DNA of 20,418 bases. Origin: Bacteroidia bacterium (GTDB lineage Bacteria; Bacteroidota; Bacteroidia; Bacteroidales; UBA12481). The notes beneath the pieces are model-generated. The model had not been told where the DNA came from and made no database searches. It worked only from the letters and a program-made list of their open reading frames with translations. This document shows, piece by piece, positions 15,501-20,418 of this stretch. The first letter of the stretch is position 1, and each line of letters opens with the position of its first letter. The stretch lies in the NCBI GenBank assembly GCA_026391235.1, contig JAPLDV010000142.1, positions 1-20,418 on the forward strand, read 5' to 3'. The translations under genes were made by a program, and so were the position numbers.

Positions 15501-15552
15501 CGTCAGGTTGGTTATTGTCAGTTAACGGTTGACGAATGGTTGTCAAGTTAAC
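15501..15552 (-). repeat. Degenerate TGACAAC-type heptamers in the DUF302 leader
   Basis: Read on the minus strand, the leader contains TTAACT-TGACAAC and then CGTCAAC, CGTTAAC, TGACAAT and AACCAAC in tandem 7-base steps, ending eight bases before the ATG at 15500. These are the same TGACAAC-like units as in the leaders at 8212, 9798 and 11711, on the opposite strand. Confidence 0.6.
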
Positions 15553-15585
15553 GGATTAAGGTTATTTAAAACTGTATAGCTTTTT

Positions 15586-15617
15586 CAAAGGTACGATTTT
15601 TTGAAGAAAGGTACAAA
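15586..15617 (-). promoter_or_regulatory. Bacteroidota-type promoter of the DUF302 gene
   Basis: On the minus strand TTTG (15617-15614) and TACCTTTG (15593-15586) are separated by 20 bases, an exact match to the TTTG-N19-21-TAnnTTTG promoter of this phylum. Transcription would start near 15579, about 80 bases before the start codon. Confidence 0.65.
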
Positions 15618-15731
15618 CGCAAAGACCGCCTCAAGGGAAGGAGGAAGGTAAAAGGTTGAGAGCCGAAGTATGTGCCATACGACCCTAAGCCTAATAACCC
15701 CAACAATTTTAGCAAACAGTGCTTTTTTTTC

Positions 15732-15818
15732 GATCCACCTCACCCCTCGGCCCCCTCTCCCGTGAGTACAGCGTTAGCGGAACGAGCGCGGGAGAGGGGG
15801 CCGGGGGTGAGGTGGATC
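15732..15818. repeat. Long near-perfect inverted repeat (30-bp stem)
   Basis: The left arm at 15732-15762 (GATCCACCTCACCCC, then CGGCCCCCTCTCCCG after one bulged T at 15747) pairs base for base with the right arm at 15789-15818. The loop of 26 bases contains CGTTAGCG. A decayed relative in inverted orientation lies at 9701-9764. The flanks hold a T8 run on the left only, on the wrong side for a plus-strand terminator. The rest of the 15501-16069 intergenic region holds the promoter and leader of the DUF302 gene and the Pho-box-like site; no gene is seen in it. Confidence 0.85.
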
Positions 15819-15973
15819 ACCAGGCAAGCGCCTGAGAGTCCTTCTATAGGACACTTTTATCCTGCAATCGACTTTGTTGTATATGGTTGACAATGAGCAT
15901 ATTTTAAAGAGGTTACCTGAAAGATACCAATTTATAATTCCAAAGTCCGAAGTGAGAGATCCAGGCACCGATC

Positions 15974-16012
15974 TTAACATTTTAGTAACACCCGCTTAAC
16001 CCCTGCTTCACA
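15974..16012 (+). promoter_or_regulatory. Candidate Pho box: four TTAACA-like repeats at 11-bp spacing
   Basis: TTAACA (15974), GTAACA (15985), TTAACC (15996) and TTCACA (16007) are spaced exactly 11 bases apart. Tandem 11-base direct repeats are the hallmark of PhoB sites, and TTAACA units with 5-base spacers are the known PhoP box of Bacillus. The site lies 58 bases before the ATG of a phosphate porin-Pst operon. Behind it the TTTG at 16026-16029 could be the end of a -7 element, but the TA half is absent. Confidence 0.6.
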
Positions 16013-16069
16013 TTCATGCTCTTTTTTTGTATCGGATTAATAAGATCCGTTCATCAAAAGAAATTGAAT

Positions 16070-17404
16070 ATGAAATCAATTAAATCTACACTTGTTTTAT
16101 TGGTGCTCCTGACCGCTCCTTTTGCTGCCGCCAGGATCAACGCACAGGTTCTTGAATCAGCAAAACCGGATACCGTTTATCCGATTATTGAAAAATTACA
16201 GTCGGATGTTGCGCTGCTCAGCCGTCTGAAAATAACCGGGTATATCCAGGCACAGTTCCAGAAAGCTGATACTGCCGGGATTGAATCGTTTGCCGGTAGC
16301 AATTTTCCGGCCAATATCGACAACCGTTTTGCAGTTCGTCGTGGTCGTTTTAAACTGACTTACGATTATGCATTTTCACAATACGTTCTGCAGGTTGATG
16401 TCACCGAAAAAGGCGTAGGCATTAAAGATGCTTATGTAAGTTTTACGGATCCATGGCTGAATTGCTTTGCAGTTACCGCCGGAGTCATGGACCGTCCGTT
16501 CGGTTACGAAATATCCTATTCATCGAGTTCGCGGGAAAGTCCGGAACGCACGAGAATGTATCAGACCCTTTTCCCGGGCGAACGCGATTTAGGTGCCAAG
16601 CTTACTTTCCAGCCCCCGAAAACATCAAGATTCAACTTCATCAAGTTAGATGCAGGTTTGTATAATGGTATTGGTCCCAATGCCATTGATTTCGACGGTT
16701 TTAAAGATTTTATCGGTCACCTGATGGTCAATAAGGCCAGCAAAAACGAAAAAATTAAAGTTGGCCTCGGTGTTTCCTATTATAATGGCGGATGGAGAGA
16801 GGGAACCAAATATGTGTACAACATGAGTGATGTCGCACTCTCCGCAGGTGGTAATGTAATGGCATTCGCTGTTGACTCGATAAGTCACAAGGTTGGAGAT
16901 AAAGTTCGCAGGGCATATTACGGTGCCGATGCACAGGTTTCCTTCGACTTTCCTTTTGGGCTCACAACTCTCCGCGGTGAATACATCACCGGTACCCAGC
17001 CGGGAGTTGCAGCCAGCTCTTCGAGTCCTGCTGCTCAACCAGGCGATGCTTACATCCGCAAGTTTGACGGTGCTTATTTTTACTGGGTACAGAACATCTT
17101 CCAGTCCAGGTTTCAAACTGTCGTAAAATACGACTGGTATGATCCCAATACTGACATAGCGGGCAATGAAATCGGTGCAAAAGTTGCCGGTAAAAACAAA
17201 GCCACCAACGCCACTGATATTAAATACTCAACACTTGGTCTGGGTTTGGTTTACAAGTGGAACAGCCAGGTGAAAATCACTGCTTACTACGATATGGTTA
17301 ATAACGAAACCACCACTGCGATTAAAAATGGCAGCACACTGAAAGACCTATCAGCCAACCGGCTTGACAATGTATTTACCCTGCGTGTGCAATATAAATT
17401 CTAA
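16070..17404 (+). CDS. Phosphate-selective porin O/P-like outer membrane protein
   Basis: I start at the ATG at 16070, giving a 444-residue protein with a clear signal peptide (MKSIKSTLVLLVLLTAPFAAARINAQ); the frame extends to an ATG at 16016 but that lies inside the probable promoter. The mature protein opens with a short segment (PIIEKLQSDVALLSRLKITGYIQAQFQ), followed by the OprP/OprO-type strands DNRFAVRRGRFKLTYDYAF, YVLQVDVTEKGVGIKDAYVSF and VMDRPFGYEISYSSSSRESPERTRM. It ends in an aromatic-rich beta strand, VQYKF, with the C-terminal Phe expected of BAM substrates. Such porins form 16-stranded trimers that let phosphate or polyphosphate through the outer membrane. The position 12 bases before pstS supports a phosphate role; substrate selectivity itself cannot be seen. 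Confidence 0.85.
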   Translation: MKSIKSTLVLLVLLTAPFAAARINAQVLESAKPDTVYPIIEKLQSDVALLSRLKITGYIQAQFQKADTAGIESFAGSNFPANIDNRFAVRRGRFKLTYDYAFSQYVLQVDVTEKGVGIKDAYVSFTDPWLNCFAVTAGVMDRPFGYEISYSSSSRESPERTRMYQTLFPGERDLGAKLTFQPPKTSRFNFIKLDAGLYNGIGPNAIDFDGFKDFIGHLMVNKASKNEKIKVGLGVSYYNGGWREGTKYVYNMSDVALSAGGNVMAFAVDSISHKVGDKVRRAYYGADAQVSFDFPFGLTTLRGEYITGTQPGVAASSSSPAAQPGDAYIRKFDGAYFYWVQNIFQSRFQTVVKYDWYDPNTDIAGNEIGAKVAGKNKATNATDIKYSTLGLGLVYKWNSQVKITAYYDMVNNETTTAIKNGSTLKDLSANRLDNVFTLRVQYKF

Positions 17405-17416
17405 AAAATAAAAAAA

Positions 17417-18244
17417 ATGAAAATTAATAGTTTGAAAATCATGGCCCTGACATTGATGATTCCTTCGATGATGCAGGCACAGTCATTCAAAATCAAAGGC
17501 AGCGACACTTGTCTGCCACTATCGCAGGCTGAAGCTGAAGCCTATATGAAAAAAGACCCGAAAGCCTCGATCGCCGTAACCGGCGGAGGATCCGGTGTTG
17601 GGCTGGCAGCAATTATCAGCGGCACTACAGATATCGCCCAGTCATCAAGAGCTATGAAAATGGATGAGAAGCTGAAAATGCAGGAAGCCGGCAAAGCATT
17701 CAAAGAGGTAATCATTGCTTATGATGCATTGGCAGTTATAGTTAATCCGACGAATCCCGTAAACCAGCTCACAAGGGAACAACTGGAAGGAATTTTCACC
17801 GGAAAAATTACAAACTGGAAAGAAGTGGGCGGCGAAGATGCAAAGATCGTTGCTTACTCAAGGGAAACCAGCTCCGGCACCTATGAATTCTTCAAAACCC
17901 ATGTGCTGAATAATAAAAATTTTAGCTCCGGTGCATTGCTGATGCCCGCGACCGGTGCTATTGTTCAGTCGGTTAGTCAAACTAAAGGTGCAATCGGTTA
18001 TGTTGGATTAGCGTATGTTGACAAAGCCGTAAAAGCTCTCAAAGTTTCTTACGATAAAGGCAAAACCTATGTTGTTCCGTCGGTAGTTACCGCAATGGAT
18101 AAAACCTATCCGGTTACTCGGCCTCTATACTATTATTACCTGGCCAGCATCGAAAAAACGGTTTCGCCTTATGTAAATTACATTCTGTCTCCGGAAGGTC
18201 AAAAGATCGTATTGGAAACCGGTTATGTACCGCTGAAAAAATAG
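17417..18244 (+). CDS. pstS: Phosphate-binding periplasmic protein PstS
   Basis: The 275-residue protein has a signal peptide ([22 protein letters not shown]) and the type II periplasmic-binding fold of PstS, with phosphate-contact motifs GSDT (28-31), TGGGSGVG (55-62) and [12 protein letters not shown] (148-159, Arg149 and the SSGT loop). The interlobe segment [32 protein letters not shown] (106-139) is typical. It delivers phosphate to PstCA. It is somewhat short but complete, ending in a conserved [17 protein letters not shown] helix. It follows the porin by 12 A-rich bases, the usual initiation context in this phylum, and precedes pstC by 18 bases, so it belongs to one operon. There is no lipobox; the protein is probably soluble in the periplasm. 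Confidence 0.93.
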   Translation: [275 protein letters not shown]

Positions 18245-18262
18245 CAGTCCACCTGAAAGCCA

Positions 18263-19456
18263 ATGAAATCGATCAGACGGATTCTTGAAAAGATAACGCA
18301 CGGAGTATTGTTCACCAGCAGCATGGTTACCAGCGTAACCGTGTTGCTGGTTGTTTTATTCCTGTTCAGGGAAGGAATCGGTTTGTTCAACCAGACCTCA
18401 GTGGAGAATCATTATGTTGTGGTGGTGAATTCGGCCAATACGGTTAAACAACTTACTTCGAAGCAGGTTAAGGACATTTTCAACCAGGACATCATCAACT
18501 GGAAAGATGTTGGCGGTAACGATGCGGAAATCGATATAAAATCAGGGGATGGCCTCGCAGCGCTGTTTACTGATGAGGAGCTCGGACCCGATTATAAAAA
18601 CCTCCCGGATCTTATCGAAAAGTATGTTGAGAGTAATCCGAATGTAGTCGCTTATTTCCCCGACGTTTATTTAAAAAAAGATTTCAAGGGCAAGCTCATC
18701 CCGCTTAAAAAGGTATCGGTCAAAGAGTTCCTTACAACCAGTGAATGGTATCCAACTTCGCAGCCTGCTGCTGTATACGGCGCCTGGCCATTGATTCTCG
18801 GCACTCTCTGGGTAAGTCTGGGCGCAATCCTGCTTGCATTGCCGATCGGATTAATTACAGCGATATACATGGCCGAAGTGGCCGGACAACGTTTCCGGAA
18901 TATCCTTAAACCCGTAGTAGAATTATTATCCGGAATTCCCTCGGTGGTATATGGATTTTTTGGATTGGTTGTACTGGTTCCCCTGATCCAGAAATTCTTC
19001 AATCTTGATGTGGGAGAGACCGCACTGGCTGGGAGCATTATTCTGGCAATCATGTCATTACCCACAATCATCACGATTGCCGAGGATGCCATCCGCACCA
19101 CTCCAAGAGCCTTAAAAGAGGCCAGTCTGGCTTTGGGTGCATCCCATTGGCAAACACTGGTTCGTGTAACCATTCCATTTGCAAAATCGGGCATTATTGC
19201 CGCTGTGATTCTCGGAATCGGCCGGGCAGTAGGTGAAACGATGGCCGTTCTGATGGTAACGGGAAATGCATCGGTAGTTCCGCATTCTTTTCTCGAACCG
19301 GTGAGAACCATACCGGCAACTATCGCTGCAGAACTGGGTGAGGCACCATTCGGAGGCACCCATTTCAAGGCTCTGTTCGCTTTGGGGATCATTCTGTTTA
19401 TCATGACTTTCATCTTTAATATGCTGGTTGAAACGGTTAAAACCAGGAAGATATGA
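18263..19456 (+). CDS. pstC: Phosphate ABC transporter permease PstC with inserted PstS-like lobe
   Basis: The 397-residue protein is about 90 residues longer than the usual ~300. After TM1 (about 17-37) comes a periplasmic insert, residues ~51-157 (18413-18733), then the permease core with PLILGTLWVSLGAILLALPIGL, the PstC/A-typical LLSGIPSVVYGFFGL (221-235) and the EAA coupling loop EASLALGASHWQTLVRVTIP (287-306). The insert reads VVVVNSANTVKQLTSKQVKDIF-QDIINWKDVGGNDAEI, which aligns closely with PstS 107-144; its later part (NPNVVAYFPDVYLKKDFKGKLIPLKKVS) aligns with the PstS strand [21 protein letters not shown]. The PstS phosphate loop R-x-x-SSGT is replaced by KSGDGLAALF, so it probably does not bind phosphate the same way. 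Its stop overlaps the pstA ATG by 4 bases. Confidence 0.93.
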   Translation: MKSIRRILEKITHGVLFTSSMVTSVTVLLVVLFLFREGIGLFNQTSVENHYVVVVNSANTVKQLTSKQVKDIFNQDIINWKDVGGNDAEIDIKSGDGLAALFTDEELGPDYKNLPDLIEKYVESNPNVVAYFPDVYLKKDFKGKLIPLKKVSVKEFLTTSEWYPTSQPAAVYGAWPLILGTLWVSLGAILLALPIGLITAIYMAEVAGQRFRNILKPVVELLSGIPSVVYGFFGLVVLVPLIQKFFNLDVGETALAGSIILAIMSLPTIITIAEDAIRTTPRALKEASLALGASHWQTLVRVTIPFAKSGIIAAVILGIGRAVGETMAVLMVTGNASVVPHSFLEPVRTIPATIAAELGEAPFGGTHFKALFALGIILFIMTFIFNMLVETVKTRKI

Positions 19457-20319
19457 CCCGGAAACAGTTTAAACAGCGCATCGCCTTCAATTTTTTCAGG
19501 ATAGTCAGCCTGATGGTGGTTGCCATACTGTTTGTGATCCTGGGGTTCATCATTCTTAAGGGAATCCATGTGATCAACTGGGAGTTTCTGACTGCAATGC
19601 CGAAAGACGGTATGACCGGCGGGGGTATCTACCCTGCAATTATCGGCACACTTTGCCTGATCGCCGGAAGCATGGCATTTGCCTTTCCGGTAGGAGTGCT
19701 TTCGGCCATCTACATGAATGAATATCTGAAAGAATCGTTCCTGAAAAAATTCATCCGCACCATGACCAATAACCTGGCGGGTATTCCATCGATAGTATTT
19801 GGCTTGTTCGGAATGGCGCTTTTCGTGAATACGCTGAAATTTGGGGATTCCATTATCGCCGGTTCACTCACTCTGGGATTGATGGTGCTGCCGGTAATCA
19901 TCCGCACCACCGAAGAGGCATTGAAATCGGTAGACGATACACTAAGGATCGGCAGTTATGCTCTGGGCGCCACACGTTTGCAGACGATCCGCAGGGTAGT
20001 ATTGCCGGTCGCATTTCCGAATATCCTTACCGGGTTGATTCTTTCGATCGGCCGGGTTTCCGGTGAAACCGCACCCATTTTATTCACGGTTGCGGCCTAT
20101 TTCCTTCCCAAACTGCCGAGTGGCATTTTCGACCAGGTGATGGCCCTCCCCTACCACCTCTATGTACTCACCACAAGCGGCACCAATGTTGAGGAATCCA
20201 GGCCGATGGCCTACGGAACGGCATTTGTGCTGATAATGATCGTACTCATACTGAACCTGTTGGCGAACCTGATCCGCAGGATTGCCGGGAAAAAAACCAA
20301 GATGAACCGAGATGTCTGA
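19453..20319 (+). CDS. pstA: Phosphate ABC transporter permease PstA
   Basis: The 288-residue inner membrane protein has the length and topology of PstA: TM1 at about 15-36, a periplasmic loop with the family-typical INWEFLTAMPKDGMTGGGIYPAIIGT (41-66), then the permease core with NNLAGIPSIVFGLFG (106-120) and the EAA loop GSYALGATRLQTIRRVVLP (167-185), ending in a basic tail (RRIAGKKTKMNRDV). It forms the transmembrane channel together with PstC and contacts PstB through the EAA loop. No insertion like that of PstC is present. Its ATG overlaps the pstC stop by 4 bases and its end overlaps pstB by 8 bases, so the three are translationally coupled. Confidence 0.95.
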   Translation: MTRKQFKQRIAFNFFRIVSLMVVAILFVILGFIILKGIHVINWEFLTAMPKDGMTGGGIYPAIIGTLCLIAGSMAFAFPVGVLSAIYMNEYLKESFLKKFIRTMTNNLAGIPSIVFGLFGMALFVNTLKFGDSIIAGSLTLGLMVLPVIIRTTEEALKSVDDTLRIGSYALGATRLQTIRRVVLPVAFPNILTGLILSIGRVSGETAPILFTVAAYFLPKLPSGIFDQVMALPYHLYVLTTSGTNVEESRPMAYGTAFVLIMIVLILNLLANLIRRIAGKKTKMNRDV

Positions 20320-20418
20320 TTATAAGGTAGAAGTAAAAAATCTGGATCTCTTTTACGGTGATTTCCAGGCGCTGAAAAAAATCAATTTTACGGCTCAGGC
20401 CAATACTGTATCTGCCTT
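20312..20418 (+). CDS. pstB: Phosphate ABC transporter ATPase PstB (partial, 5' end only)
   Basis: The first 35 codons (MSDYKVEVKNLDLFYGDF, then QALKKINFTAQANTVSA) match the start of PstB, where VxNLxxxYGxxxALKxI precedes the Walker A loop; the window ends just before that loop. The ATG lies inside the last codons of pstA (8-base overlap). The catalytic motifs are outside the window, so the call rests on the N-terminal pattern and on operon position. Confidence 0.9.
   Translation, partial: MSDYKVEVKNLDLFYGDFQALKKINFTAQANTVSA

Noticed and set aside
15732..15818. Long hairpin as an intrinsic terminator
   Set aside because: The T8 run lies before the hairpin on the plus strand; neither strand has a T-run behind the stem.
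15672..15890. 72-codon plus-strand frame across the long palindrome
   Set aside because: It translates the inverted repeat and has no leader or similarity; the opposite frame at 15774-15980 is rejected for the same reason.
18667..19569. 300-codon minus-strand frame opposite pstC/pstA
   Set aside because: It mirrors the conserved permease coding sequence; composition and lack of motifs mark it as a shadow.

Overview
The window comes from a Bacteroidota genome, most likely of the Bacteroidales/Marinilabiliales type; I cannot place it more narrowly. The evidence is a secreted protein with a C-terminal type IX secretion (T9SS) sorting domain, many lipoproteins with PKD and FISUMP domains, DUF4249-like lipoproteins, start codons without Shine-Dalgarno sequences but with A-rich leaders, and two sites matching the Bacteroidota promoter consensus (TTTG ~20 nt TAnnTTTG). 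No tRNA, rRNA, CRISPR array, transposase or phage gene was seen.

Layout. (1) 1-1691, minus: the N-terminal part of a tricorn/S41-type peptidase, truncated by the window edge and split by a frameshift near 575. (2) 1692-2319: a non-coding stretch of small palindromic repeats and a nonamer tract related to repeats inside the tricorn linker. (3) 2320-4803, plus: a secreted papain-like cysteine peptidase with an EF-hand-like insertion and a T9SS tail. (4) 8043-4779, minus: a two-gene operon of a GtrB/DPM1-like polyprenyl-phosphate glycosyltransferase and a large polytopic membrane protein, possibly GT-C. Its 3' end overlaps the peptidase gene tail to tail. (5) 8251-15103, plus: an accessory lipoprotein locus in which three unrelated families occur twice: A (DUF4249-like, 8251 and 12212), B (146-residue lipoprotein with a C-x-C-x4-C...GFPG motif, 9251 and 11775) and C (four PKD repeats plus FISUMP, 9862 and 13328). 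The order is A-B-C then B-A-C, and the second A gene is frameshifted. The four translational units (A1B1, C1, B2A2, C2) have short heptamer-repeat leaders, three of them preceded by a GC-rich palindrome. (6) 15500-15090, minus: a DUF302 protein with a near-ideal promoter. (7) 15501-16069: an intergenic stretch with a perfect-but-for-one-bulge 30-bp inverted repeat and four 11-bp-spaced TTAACA-like repeats that look like a Pho box. (8) 16070 to the end, plus: a phosphate uptake operon of OprP/O-like porin, pstS, pstC, pstA and the start of pstB.

How the genes fit together. The porin-Pst operon carries phosphate across the outer membrane, the periplasm and the inner membrane, probably under PhoB/PhoP-type control. 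Its PstC carries an extra periplasmic domain that resembles half of the neighbouring PstS. The GtrB-like enzyme would load a sugar on undecaprenyl phosphate, and its translationally coupled partner is a plausible flippase or transferase for it. The duplicated A/B/C lipoprotein set is the least explained part and the best candidate for an undescribed cell-surface system; its function cannot be read from the sequence.
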